DNA from: Rana temporaria
Taxonomy: Eukaryota; Chordata; Amphibia; Anura; Ranidae
Assembly (NCBI RefSeq): GCF_905171775.1
Contig: NC_053490.1
Location: 88,190,286 to 88,254,285, forward strand
Reading direction: 5' to 3'
Length of the DNA stretch: 64,000 nt
Shown here: one piece after another, positions 46,468 through 58,265 of the stretch
How positions within the stretch are numbered: the stretch's first letter is position 1
Layout of the letters: the number at the start of each line of letters is the position of its first letter
The notes under the pieces: model-generated
The model's input: only the letters and a program-made list of their open reading frames with translations
Database searches by the model: none
Told to the model about the DNA's origin: nothing
Translations under genes and position numbers: made by a program

Positions 46468-48028
46468 CAGGGAGTGCAGAATTATTAGGCAAGTTGTATT
46501 TTTGAGGATTAATTTTATTATTGAACAACAACCATGTTCTCAATGAACCCAAAAAACTCATTAATATCAGCTGAATATTTTTGGAAGTAGTTTTTAGTTT
46601 GTTTTTAGTTTTAGCTATTTTAGGGGGATATCTGTGTGTGTAGGCGACTACTACTGTGCATAATTATTAGGCAACTTAACAAAAAAAAAATATATACCCA
46701 TTTCAATTATTTATTTTTAACAGTGAAACCAATATAACATCTCAACATTCACAAATATACATTTCTGACATTCAAAAACAAAACAAAAACAAATCAGTGA
46801 CCAATATAGCCACCTTTCTTTGCAAGAACACTCAAAAGCCTGCCATCCATGGATTCTGTCAGTGTTTTGATCTGTTCACCATCAACATTGCGTGCAGCAG
46901 CAACCACAGCCTCCCAGACACTGTTCAGAGAGGTGTACTGTTTTCCCTCCTTGTAAATCTCACATTTGATGATGGACCACAGGTTCTCAATGGGGTTCAG
47001 ATCAGGTGAACAAGGAGGCCATGTCATTAGTTTTTCTTCTTTTATACCCTTTCTTGCCAGCCACGCTGTGGAGTACTTGGACGCGTGTGATGGAGAATTG
47101 TCCTGCATGAAAATCATGTTTTTCTTGAAGGATGCAGACTTCTTCCTCTACCACTGCTTGAAGAAGGTGTCTTCCAGAAACTGGCAGTAGGACTGGGAGT
47201 TGAGCTTGACTCCATGCTCAACCCGAAAAAGCCCCACAAGCTCATCTTTGATGATACCAGCCTAAACCAGTACTCCACCTCCACCTTGCTGGCGTCTGAG
47301 TCGGACTGGAGCTCTCTGCCCTTTACCAATCCAGCCACGGGCCCATCCATCTGGCCCATCAAGACTCACTCTCATTTCATCAGTCCATAAAACCTTAGAA
47401 AAATCAGTCTTGAGATATTTCTTGGCCCAGTCTTGACGTTTCAGCTTGTGTGTCTTGTTCAGTGGTGGTCGTCTTTCAGCCTTTCTTACCTTGGCCATGT
47501 CTCTGAGTATTGCACACCTTGTGCTTTTGGGCACCCCAGGGATGTTGCAGCTCTGAAATATGGCCAAACTGGTGGCAAGTGGCATCTTGGCAGCTGCACG
47601 CTTGACTTTTCTCAGTTCATGGGCAGTTATTTTGCGCCTTGGTTTTTCCACACGCTTCTTGCGACCCTGTTGACTATTTTGAATGAAACGCTTGATTGTT
47701 CGATGATCACGCTTCAGAAGCTTTGCAATTTTAAGAGTGCTGCATCCCTCTGCAAGATATCTCACTATTTTTGACTTTTCTGAGCCTGTCAAGTCCTTCT
47801 TTTGACCCATTTTGCCAAAGGAAAGGAAGTTGACTAATAATTATGCACACCTGATATAGAGTGTTGATGTCATTAGACCACACACCTTCTCATTACAGAG
47901 ATGCACATCGCCTAATATGCTTAATTGGTAGTAGGCTTTCGAGCCTATACAGCTTGGAGTAAGACAACATGCATAAAGAGGATGATGTGGTCAAAATACT
48001 CATTTGCCTAATAATTCTGCACTCCCTG
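46468..48028 (-). mobile_element. Tc1/mariner (DD37E-type) transposon, nearly intact
   Basis: The ends are CAGGGAGTGCAGAATTATTA and TAATAATTCTGCACTCCCTG, with TA at 46466-46467 and 48029-48030. TTATTAGGCAA-type words are repeated subterminally. It carries an antisense transposase gene broken only by two visible stop codons. Confidence 0.95.
46794..47810 (-). pseudogene. DD37E Tc1/mariner transposase with two in-frame TAG codons
   Basis: The frame runs 338 codons from MGQKKDLTG to KKGGYIGH without any frameshift. TAG interrupts it at codon 183 (47262-47264) and codon 221 (47148-47150). An N-terminal paired-type DNA-binding region with two helix-turn-helix parts precedes the catalytic domain. 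The catalytic residues are D144 (LWTDEM), D237 (FMQDNSPSH) and E275 (NPIENLW). There are 37 residues between the second D and the E. This differs from the 34 of classic Tc1 and fits the DD37E group. The enzyme would cut and paste its own element in the nucleus. This copy cannot make it unless the stops are read through. Confidence 0.92.
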
Positions 48029-48033
48029 TATAC

Positions 48034-48500
48034 TTAAAGCGGAGTTCCACCCAGAAATGGAACTTCAACTGATCGGATTCCTGTCCCCTCCGGTGCCACA
48101 TTTGGCACCTTTCAGGAGGGAGCAGATACCTGTCAAATCCAGGTATCTGCTCCCACTTCAGGGGAAAGATCGCTGCAATAGTGTGCAGCAAACTACACAA
48201 TGTCCGGCCTTCCTCTTTCTCCCCGCCCCGCTGCCTTCTGGGAGACAGCAGGGACCATTCAGAAAGTGCAGCGTGACTCCCTCATGTGCAGTAGGAAAAA
48301 GGCTTCACTTCCTGTTTCCCTTAGTAAAGATGCTGGTGCCTGCACCCGGAGCCGAGGGACGAGTCGGCTTTGGGTGCTGACATTGCAGGCTTTGTGGACA
48401 GGTAAGTGTCCATATATTAAGTCAGCAGCTGCAGTATTTACTTTACACCACGCCCCTGAGCCACTCAAGCTTCATTGCCTAAATAAAAACATTTTAGGAC
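48034..48500. mobile_element. partial MITE (AAAGCGGAGTTCCACCC end)
   Basis: The left end TTAAAGCGGAGTTCCACCC is of the type seen at 16711. GATACCTGTCAAATCCAGG and its complement form a hairpin. The right end is lost. Confidence 0.55.
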
Positions 48501-48505
48501 AGCTT

Positions 48506-48682
48506 AGGGGAAATTTACTAAAGCTGGTGTACACAGAATCTGGTGTAGCCGTGTATAGTAACAATTCAGCTTCTAGGTTTTATTGGCAAAGCTTAATTAA
48601 AGCTGAATTTAAAAGCTGATTGGTTACTATGTACATCTGCTCTAGATTCTGCGTGCACCAGTTTAAGTAAATCTCCCTCATA
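48506..48682. mobile_element. family E MITE
   Basis: The arms GGGGAAATTTACTAAAGCTG and AGTTTAAGTAAATCTCCCTC face each other; TTCAGCTT/AAGCTGAA lies in the middle. Confidence 0.78.
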
Positions 48683-49512
48683 TGTCCATTTGCATCAAGC
48701 CCATTCTTTTTCGAAGCCGAACCCCCTTTGGAAATAAGGACTTTTGGAAGGAACAGTATGCGGCACTGGCTGTGGACTCTGGAATGTGCATCTTGGCTAA
48801 ATGCCAAATCCAGACTTGGTACAAAAAACATCTTTTGTCCTTTGACACTTTCTGTGCAGCCTTCGGGAGGGTTGTAGACAGTAGTCTGTGTTTCTTTATT
48901 GCTGTGTAATAGCAGAGTCTCATGTAATGTGACTCCTAACTATGTTTTCTGAAGCATGTCCCCATTCTCCAAGACCTACAGCATATTTGTAGTCTTTGAC
49001 CATCTCTTGTAGTCCATTGTTCCATAGTCTCTGATCGTCTCCAGTTGTGTGTCTGCCACCTCTGACAGCTTTTTTTTTTTTCATTATATTTACTAAGTAG
49101 TAAGTGTGACCCTTTGGTTATGTCAGGGGCACACTTGAGGCCCGCTATATCAAGAAAGTTGATCCCTTCTGGTCTATTGCATCATATCTAGTAGTAGTTA
49201 TTCACATTCAACTGTTCTGTAATAATTAAAGAGGTTTTGTACAGTAGAGAACAAGTCCAGTGGAATGTAACTAACTACTGCTAGGTATACCATGACCAGT
49301 ATATTTAATAATGTTCACAAATATATATCACATCATAAACCTAAATAGGCTAAAAATATATAAGTCACAGTAATGGCTAAAGTTCCACTGTAGCTCCTCC
49401 TTGCCTGCAGAATACAAAACAGTCATGGTCATTGCTGAGAAGAGATAAATACCGCTGAATCCAATGCATGGTCAAAGTGCATCTCTCCAGCTGCTAGTGA
49501 ACTAAGACTCTT
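48683..49512. other. unassigned intronic sequence
   Basis: Short frames without recognisable domains. No repeat ends. Confidence 0.4.
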
Positions 49513-50352
49513 AAGGCCGCCATACATGGATCAAAATTTGGCCAGTTCTGCAGGGATCGGCCAAATTTTAGTGCTTGTATGGGCACCCTGGTTGTATAGC
49601 AGTCGATCTACTGATTGACTGCTATGCAACCAACTTGTCTGGCATAGGTGTGTGCCGACCAATGCATTAGAGTGTGCACCCCAAAGCTCAAACATGCATG
49701 GCTTTCTCTGCAGCCTCAGATGCACTGAACAGTGAATTAATGGGAAGTGCTATGTTCTGAGCAGCTTCCTTTCATTCACAAACTGAAGCATAGTGAACAC
49801 AGTTCACTATGCTTCTGACTATTGATTTATGTTTGTCCTAATGAGGTTCACTGTGCTTCAGTTATGATTGAACACAATTAGTGAGTGTGTTCGCTGTGTT
49901 CATTTAGAAAAGGAAGGGGCTGGTAAATGACATATTGTTTAGCCCCTTCCCCCACTCTCCTTCCTGAAACATCCCACGCAACAGCCGGGGGACAGGAGAG
50001 GAAAGGAGAAAAGCCAGCAGCACCGCAGTTGGGTGGTGCAACACAAGGGGAAGCTCGGGCAGTAAGGGGATTTGGCACTGCACAAAGTGATTAGGGTGTG
50101 CCCGGGCACACCTGGCACACCCCCTGCGCATGCCTATGCTGTTGGGTTTTTCCTGATCAATCAGTGTGGCCAGTTATAGCCGGCAACACTGATCATTGAA
50201 CCTCCCTCCCCATCAGAATGCAATAGCACAGCGGGAATAATTCCCCCCATCCATCTCAAGTGTGTGCATGGGGGAATCGGATACTACTGTATATTTTTAT
50301 TCAGCTAGTGGGTTGAACAAAGAAAAAAATTATTAATGTATGGGCTGCCATA
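49513..50352. mobile_element. palindromic MITE (GGCCGCCATACATGGATC end)
   Basis: The left end is AAGGCCGCCATACATGGATC and the right end ATTAATGTATGGGCTGCCAT, an imperfect inverted pair typical of amphibian MITEs. The interior includes TGTTCACTATGC/GCATAGTGAAC hairpins. Confidence 0.65.
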
Positions 50353-50642
50353 GCAAGTGAAATAAGCCTGAAAAGCTGAATCTTGCTCAAACCTGTTCTG
50401 TTTAGTATAAGATTGCTGAAAAAAGCAGTAAAGCAGAAATTAGAGTGTTAGCTAGGGAAACCCTTCTGGAAAGCAGTCATTTTATATCATAGTCGTTTAA
50501 ACACATTGTTTGACATCTGCAATACATATTAAGTTTTGAACTACAGAAGGTCACTTTCCAAGTAGAGCGGTTTGGTTTGGTCTAAATCTGGTTTACAGCT
50601 GTCACGTCAGAAAGACCAGCATAATTTGTAACTTCACAGTAG

Positions 50643-51542
<900 letters not shown>

Positions 51543-51814
51543 GGGGTTGATTTACTAAATGCAAATAGACATTGCAAAGTGCAGTTGCACTCTGCAAGAG
51601 CAGTTTCTCCAGAGCTTAGTAAATGAACAGAAGCTTTGCTGATTTCCATCATCCAATCATGTGCAAGCAAAAATTGTGTTTTTATTTCTTAAATTTCCTT
51701 GCATGTGATTGGCTATTTTTTGCAAAGTGAAGCTTTACCTAATTTACTAAGCACTGGTGCAACTGCACTTTGCAATGTTCACAGTATATTTGCCTTTAGT
51801 AAATCAACCCCTAT
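51543..51814. mobile_element. family E-like MITE
   Basis: The arms are TGGGGTTGATTTACTAAATG and TTTAGTAAATCAACCCCTA. GCAAAGTGCAGTTGCACT and its inverse are internal. Confidence 0.85.
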
Positions 51815-52039
51815 AAGTATCCTTTCTCAGGGACAAGAACTTCTTGCTCTCCGTGGCTTTACTGTGGCACACTCCACAGCCATGCCTAAATAGAGATGGA
51901 TGGGGATCTGAGCTATCAAATGTATAACTACATACAGATGGAAGAGTGCATTCACTTCTTCAAGTGGGTTTCCATGTAGATTGTTGTATTTTCAAGATAT
52001 ACCTGGTAATTTAACAGAGACTGGTCTCACCAGGTTCAT

Positions 52040-53310
52040 TTGCAACCCCAATTCTAAAAAAGTTGGGACAGTGTGTAAAATCTACATAAAAACAGATTGC
52101 AGTGATAGGCAAATCTCATAAACCCATATTCTATTCACAATAGAAAATAAAAAACACATCAAATGATATGAAACCACATTGCAGTGATCTGCTATAAGCT
52201 CATGGTGACTTCAGTCACCATGAGCTCATAGAAAAACTGTTCAGCAGACTCTGAAAGTCTGCAGAACCGTTTTGCTAAAAGCTCATGGTCACTGTAGTAG
52301 TGAAAGAGACTCTAGGATTTATTTACCAAAGCTGAAGAGTTCAAAATTAGTCACACTTCTGCAGAGAAACCAATCAGCTACCAACCTCAGCTTGTTCAAT
52401 CAAGCGTTGGTAATAAAACCTGGAAGCTGATTGGTTTCTATGCAGGAATGTGACTGATTTTGCACTCTCTAGCTTTAGTAAATAAATCCCTCTATGTCTT
52501 CAGTCTATTTCAATAAGAGACACCAGGAGTCTGCTTAGACCCCTGATGTCTCACCAAAGCCCACCCCCCAAAAACGTACAAACAATTAAAAATTAAATTG
52601 TAAAAAAATTATAAAAAACATAGTAAGGTCTCAGTCACACCGCATACTCCCCTGCGAGTCTGTGTTTATCCGCACGGGGATGCACGGGTGTTCTGTGCAT
52701 TCTTGTGCAGGCATTCTCATTAATGTCAATTGGGATGTAGAAATTGCACACTCACAGCCGCTGCTCCCAGTTTGACATTCTTGTAGGTCTGGGTGAATGT
52801 TCCTGAGCTCACACTGTCTGCATTCAGGGCCAAGCACCCACATGCATATGGATGTCAGACTGGAAGTAGTGGCTGTGCCCATGAGACCGCTGCATCCCAA
52901 TTGAAATTAATAGGACTGCCTGCAAGGAGATGCATGGAACACCTGCACAGCCCCATGGAGGTAAACGTGGCCCTCTTACTATCACCCATGTCAATGAGGC
53001 CTTAGTAGGAATTTCGCGAAATAGCGATCTGATAAACATTTGCACAACTATTGCAGTACCACATTTTTTTTATTGTACAGGTCATGTTCTTTCAAAAAAT
53101 GTATGCTGTCGTTTACAAACTTTGAAAGCTGTAAGTGAAAAATAAAAAATAAAATGGAAAAATTGAAAAAATGGTCTATCCACCTAAGTGGATCAGTGAA
53201 AGGGTTAAACCTAGAAACTTTATAATTTTAAGAAGAAAAAAAGTTTATTTTTAAATTGATGGCAGCAACACGTCTCAAAAAGGTTGGGACAGTAAAAAAC
53301 TGTCAGAGTG
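52040..53310. mobile_element. remnant of a DNA transposon (AAAGTTGGGACAG ends) with insertions
   Basis: AACCCCAATTCTAAAAAAGT with GTTGGGACAGTGTG is at the left. CTCAAAAAGGTTGGGACAGT is at the right near 53271-53292. These phrases belong to a widespread vertebrate DNA repeat whose superfamily I cannot fix. Inside are a family E MITE (52316-52495), a TCACACCG-ended palindrome (52625-53005) and a CATGGTGACTTCAGTCACCATG hairpin near 52200. Confidence 0.5.
52316..52495. mobile_element. family E MITE
   Basis: The arms are GGATTTATTTACCAAAGCTG and AGCTTTAGTAAATAAATCCC; the same ACCAATCAGCT/AGCTGATTGGT hairpin occurs as in other copies. Confidence 0.85.
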
Positions 53311-53407
53311 AGTGGTACTAACAAGGAAGAGCTGTAACATTAGCTAGGTTAATTGGCAAGAGGTCAGCAATATGATTGGGTATAAGAAGAGCATCTTAGA
53401 GAGACTA

Positions 53408-53685
53408 AGGGGGTTATTTACGAAAGGCAAATCCACTTTGCACTAAAAGTACACTACAAGTGCAGTCGCTGTCGATCTGAGGGGGACATGCAAGGAAAAT
53501 AAAAAAAACTGCATTTTTGCTTGCACATGATTGGATGATAAAATCAGCAGACTTTCCCCTTATTTCAGAGCTTCCCCTCAGATCTACCGCGATCTACAGC
53601 GACTGCACTTACAAGTGCACTTTCAATTGCTCTTGCAGTGCACTTGTAGTGCAGAGTGGATTTCCCTTTAGTAAATCAACCCCAG
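53408..53685. mobile_element. family E-like MITE
   Basis: The arms are AGGGGGTTATTTACGAAAGG and CCCTTTAGTAAATCAACCCC, with GTACACTACAAGTGCAGTCG and GACTGCACTTACAAGTGCAC internally. Confidence 0.83.
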
Positions 53686-53689
53686 AGTG

Positions 53690-54095
53690 TCTCAGAAGTG
53701 AAGATGGCAGAGGTTCACACTCATCCCCCAACAAAGGCTCCAGCTGTTCTGGCAGCTCCGGTTTCTGACATCCCTCTTATAACTGTGGGGCATGGCCATC
53801 ATGTGGGGGGCATGGCCATCATCTTTGGGTGACGTCAACTGATTATATAGTTATATAAGAACTGTCAGACACCAGAGCTGCCAGAACGGCGGGTGCCTTC
53901 ATTGGGGGAGGAGCGTTTTTTTTCTGGCCCTGCCGTGGTGGCCTCCATTGTGATTGACATTAAAGTCACAAGGAGACTGGGTCTCTGGGTGATATAAATT
54001 TATAGCCACGCCCCCTAGTTATATAAGAACTGTCAGACACTGGAGCTGCCAGACCGACGGGGCCTTTGTCGGGGAAGGAGCAGTTTTTTAAACTA
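53690..54095. repeat. inverted and direct repeats around GGAGCTGCCAGA
   Basis: TTATATAAGAACTGTCAGAC plus a CTGGAGCTGCCAGA-type segment occurs twice (about 53850-53935 and 54018-54090). An inverted version (CAGCTGTTCTGGCAGCTCCG) is near 53743. Probably a degraded MITE cluster. Confidence 0.6.
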
Positions 54096-54200
54096 TTGTA
54101 CAGAAACATTATGCACAGAATATGTTGATTCATGGTGAAAGAATTTGTCCAAAACTGTAATGATAGCAACAGCATATGCAGTAATAGCAGCAAACATTAA

Positions 54201-55036
54201 CCTGCCTAGCGGTATTTTTGTGCTGCGATCGGTAACCCCGAGCCAGACTCGGGCTCACCTCACAGCATCCACAGGCACAAGTTACTTACCTTGTCCCTGG
54301 ATCCAGCGATGCCTCCCCGATGTGTGAGCGAGCGGCATCCTCGCTCGATTCACACAGTGTCCCTGTGTGCCACCGATCTCTGTTCCCTGCGACGTTACGA
54401 CGCACGGGGCCGGAGAACGGTGCCAAATTCAAAAAAGTAAATAAACACATTACATACAGTATACTGTAATCTTATAGATTACAGTACTGTATGTAAAAAA
54501 TACACACCCCCTTTGTCCCTAGTGGTCTGCCCAGTGCCCTACATGTTCTTTTATAAAATAAAAACTGTTCTTTCTGCCTGCAAACTGTAGATTGTCCATA
54601 GCAACCAAAAGTGTCCCTTTATGTCAAAAGTGATTTTAGAGCAGCTAGAAAACAGCGATAATAAATTATAATCACTTGCAGAATTGAGCGATAGCGATTT
54701 GTGGGGAAATTCATCATACAAAAATAAAAGTAATGACAGCGACAATTCTGCAACTGAGCAAATTTTTGTGATTTTGAGTTGATTACATTATTGAATAATT
54801 TTTATTATAATTACATTATTATTTGTTATAATTATTTATAGTTATTTATTATATTATAATTTATGATTTTGTTTTTCAAACTTTATCATACCTGGATGTC
54901 TACTAGACTCTTGTTTGGACAGATTTAAGTGAGTTATTCCTAAGAAGGCCTACAATTTAAAACGTCAAATTTCCATTCAAAATAATTGTACTGCTTTCAG
55001 CACCTAAAATCTGAAATAATCATACCGCCAGGGAGG
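54201..55036. mobile_element. family G TTAA-flanked element, full-length copy
   Basis: TTAA (54197-54200) precedes CCTGCCTAGCGGTAT. ATACCGCCAGGGAGG precedes TTAA (55037-55040). Thirteen of the fifteen terminal bases are inverted matches. The interior carries GACGTTACGACGCACGGGG and ACAGTATACTGTAATCTTAT. No transposase frame. A piggyBac-like origin is inferred from TTAA. Confidence 0.85.
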
Positions 55037-55040
55037 TTAA

Positions 55041-55912
55041 AAGCAGGTGAGAAGTCAAACAGGTGCAATAGTGTCATGAAGAAAAGCACCACACAAGCTC
55101 AAATGAATATAAAATAAGGCTATTATTCAGTATAAAATAATATAACAAAAAATTATTTATATAGAGCTACATGAAAACCGACATGCAGGACTCAGGAGAC
55201 TGACTGATTAGTTAGAAAACATTTCCTATACTTTTCCCCCAGATTGTAGTGATATCAATAAGAGATCATTAAAAATCTCAGTAGGCATCCCTATAAGTCA
55301 TTTATAAAGCTATGCACCATTCTTCTGCTTGGAAGGGATCCTATTTATTCCAAGTCTAATGATTTATATATCACACTTTAGGTCCTGGTCACAGTACATT
55401 TGAAATAGCCTATGCATTCTTTCCAGATGAACTGCCATGTGCTCCTTAACAAAGCAATGTGTGTGTTATAAATTCTCTGCTATCTGCCCTGGGTTAGCAC
55501 CTTCCAAAAAGCATTAAAGAGCTTACTGTTCATGTCTCATATTCTGACCCTGCCAATAATGTAGCTATACAGTGGTTGTGTCAGTGAGGTGGAATGCCCA
55601 TTTAAGCTGGACTGAGCTCCCCCTCTATTAGAATGCAATAATCCATGTGAGCATTATCTTAAAGCAAAAGGTTGTCTTCTGTAATGTGAATATAAATTAC
55701 AGGCATCCATTTTTTAAAGAGCTTCTCAATCAGAAGTATTCTTACCCAGTGGCAGTTTTGATAATCGGTTGATAAAATGCTGGGTTTTCTGTAGGATGTG
55801 GAAAAGCATAGAAAGGGTTGTGCCTGTAGTAGTATATTATATTATACAGTAGTTCTAAGAAAAATACATATGCAGCACTTTCATACAAATAGCAAAAAGT
55901 CCATCACAATCC
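55041..55912. other. unassigned intronic sequence
   Basis: AT-rich, with no frame or repeat end recognised. Confidence 0.45.
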
Positions 55913-55920
55913 CATTAGAG

Positions 55921-56461
55921 CAGTGGTTCTCAACCCTCTAGTGCCGTGACCCCTTGATAAAATTTCCCAAGTTGTGGGGACCCCTAACAGTAAAATTATT
56001 TTTGTAGCGTGGGTTGTCAGCACCCAAGGCAAGACAAGTAATTTGCGCCCCTAACCCACAGACATTTAGCGCTCCCCGAGTCCTTTTAATGGCAACTATA
56101 ATCACAGGTAGTGTCACTCACTGTGTTTCCGACTTTGTGGTGTCTCGTAGCAGTGACACTGATGCCGTAATCAGGAGATAGGGTCTCCTCCAGCCCCTCC
56201 CACTTCACATTTCTCACCAGTCAGCTGACCTCTAGTCTTTGCCCCCCAGCCATGCCGTGAACTTAATGGGCAACTGCGAAGAGGCTGAGTGGGCGGCTGC
56301 GGGTTCCAGGAACAACCCATCTGGGTGGCCACAGGCTCCAGGGATAGCAAAAAGGCTGGGAGAGTGATGCAGGCTTCAGGAAAAGACCAGGATTCGGTGA
56401 CCCCTGGCAAATCCTCATTCAACCCCCAAGGGGGTCCCGACCCCCAGGTTGAGAACCACTG
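55921..56461. mobile_element. non-autonomous hAT with perfect 8-bp TSD
   Basis: The ends are CAGTGGTTCTCAACC and GGTTGAGAACCACTG. CATTAGAG is duplicated at 55913-55920 and 56462-56469. The 125-codon antisense frame within it has no transposase motif. Confidence 0.96.
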
Positions 56462-56702
56462 CATTAGAGCATCCAAAACTTGGTAGACGCACCACAAGTG
56501 CACTGTTAAAACACAGGATGATAAGAAAATGTCCTCCAACAATATCATATTGTTCCAAGCCTCTTACCCTTTTTTGCGGACCCCCTGAATAAGAGTGGTC
56601 AGCTGCGCTCATTTAAACCTCAGTCCCAAAAGGTACATCCAGAGTAGCCTCCTGGTAATTTAAAATCCTCAAGACTGGAATGCTTCACTAAAACCAATAT
56701 CA

Positions 56703-57161
56703 GACCATGCAACATAGAGGGACAAAACAAAACCTCATTGTGCAGTATTAAAAACAGGTCTAAGTTTATTAAAGTACATCAGAATACTGACAAACACCAA
56801 TGCATAAAGCACATGTTAATCCAACAGTAATAGCCAAGTTTCCAACCAACAAAATGGCCGACATACGTGCATGGCGATGTCACCTGACCAGGCTCCATCC
56901 AACACGTTTCAGCACAAAGAAACTTCATTAAAGGCATCCCTGATGATGTATTTGTGGGATGAAACCCATTGGGGGGAGCCTGGTCACGTGACATTGTCAC
57001 GCTCGGAAGTCGGCCATTTCGTTAGTTGGAAACCTACTGTCAGATTAACATACGATTTATGCCTTGATATTTGTAAGTATTCTGATGCACTTTCATAAAC
57101 TTAGACCTGTTTTTAATACTGCACAATGAAGTTTTGTTTTATCCCTCTATTCTGCATGGTC
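56703..57161. repeat. 459-bp inverted repeat with hammerhead-like centre
   Basis: The outer arms are GACCATGCAACATAGAGGGA and TCCCTCTATTCTGCATGGTC. GCAGTATTAAAAACAGGTCT faces its complement. The arms continue inward to about 56938/56939. On the + strand at 56940-56975 the order is CTGATGA, a short stretch, GAAACCC, then ATTGGGG. The other strand has a diverged copy (AATGAAG ... GAAACGTGTTGG). CUGAUGA plus GAAA is the core pattern of hammerhead ribozymes, which Penelope-like retroelements are known to carry. The identification is tentative. Confidence 0.75.
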
Positions 57162-57279
57162 TGTATTATACAGTAGTTCTGCCATTAGGTGTTTCACTAC
57201 TGTGATACCAAGGTTATACGGTATGCTAAACTTGTCAGTTCATTGTGAGATCCATGCCATGTGGGGGTAGTCTGAGCAT

Positions 57280-57465
57280 TACAGGCATGCCCCACTTTTA
57301 AGTACACAATGGGGATTATTTACTATCGCTGGAAAGCGCAAAATCAGGCTCACTTCTGCATAGAAACCAATGAGCTTCTAACCCCAGCTTGTTCAATTAA
57401 GCCTGGTAATAAAACCTGGAAGCTTATTGACTTCTGTGCAGAAGTGAGCCTGATTTTACTTTTGC
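57280..57465. mobile_element. partial copy of the 42260-42575 palindrome
   Basis: CAGGCATGCCCCACTTTTAA and TTATTTACTATCGCTGGAAA match the left half and centre of that element. The right arm is cut at TGATTTTACTTTTGCC, where a family D piece begins. Confidence 0.75.
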
Positions 57466-57640
57466 CATTGAACAACGAGGAAATAGAGAACATGTTCTCT
57501 ATTTCCTCGCCGAGGTCCTCGTCGGCTTCCTCGGCCGAAAGTGTACACACGGCCGGGTTTCTCGGCAGAATTCAGCTCTGAACCGAGTTTCTGGCTGAAT
57601 TCTGCCGAGAAACTCGGTCGTGTGTACGGGGCCTTACTGC
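57466..57640. mobile_element. partial family D MITE with a 34-bp perfect palindrome
   Basis: The right end GTCGTGTGTACGGGGCCTT is a family D end. CTGCCGAGAAACTCGG and its relatives repeat internally. Positions 57476-57509 are a perfect 34-bp palindrome centred on AACATGTT. Confidence 0.75.
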
Positions 57641-57654
57641 ATGACATTAAGGGC

Positions 57655-58265
57655 CTGTTCATAGTGATGTCTTGCAAAAATGTAAGGTAAAGTATGTGCT
57701 GTTTTGGGCACCAGTTCACAAAAAGGATATTGGGGAACCGGAGAAAGAGCAGAGAAGGGCAACCAAACTGATAAGAGGCATTGGGGATCTTAGCTATGAG
57801 GAAAGATTAGAGGAATTGAATTTATTCCTAAATAGGAGATTACACAAGTGGTCTATATAGTGAACCTGGTGTTGAGTTATTCACAGAGATTTAACCTATA
57901 AATACGGAAAGGCTTCTTCACAGTAAGAGCTGTGAAAATGTGAAATAGACTCCCTCAAGAGCTGGTTCTGGCCAACTCAGTAGAGTGTTTTTAAAAAGGC
58001 CTGGATTCTTTCCAAAATGCACAAAATATAACGGGATACTAATAGTTATAGGTAAAGTTTATCCAGAGAATATCCGATTGCCTCTTGGGGAATCAGGAAC
58101 AATTTTTTCCCCCTCTGGAGCAATTGGATCGTGTTTTTTTTTTTTTTGCCTTCATCTGGGTCAACTGTGGGTATAGGGTTGTGAAAATGGAGATTTGTGT
58201 GTTTTGGTATTTTTTTTGTGGGTTGAACTAGATGGACTTTTGCAACCAGATTAACTATATAACTA
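57655..58265 (+). mobile_element. CR1/L2-like LINE 3' fragment
   Basis: A coding remnant reads PEKEQRRATKLIRGIGDLSY then EERLEELNLF (57720-57860). After frame breaks it shows FFTVRAVKMWN-type and LANSVECFKK-type sequence (about 57905-58000). This is the typical C-terminal region of vertebrate CR1/L2-clade reverse transcriptases. The 3' part has GGGTTGAACTAGATGGACTT, a tail word of such elements. No reverse-transcriptase core is left. Confidence 0.75.

Noticed and set aside
56171..56548. A 125-codon antisense frame
   Set aside because: It runs across the end of a hAT element with an exact target duplication and lacks any transposase motif.
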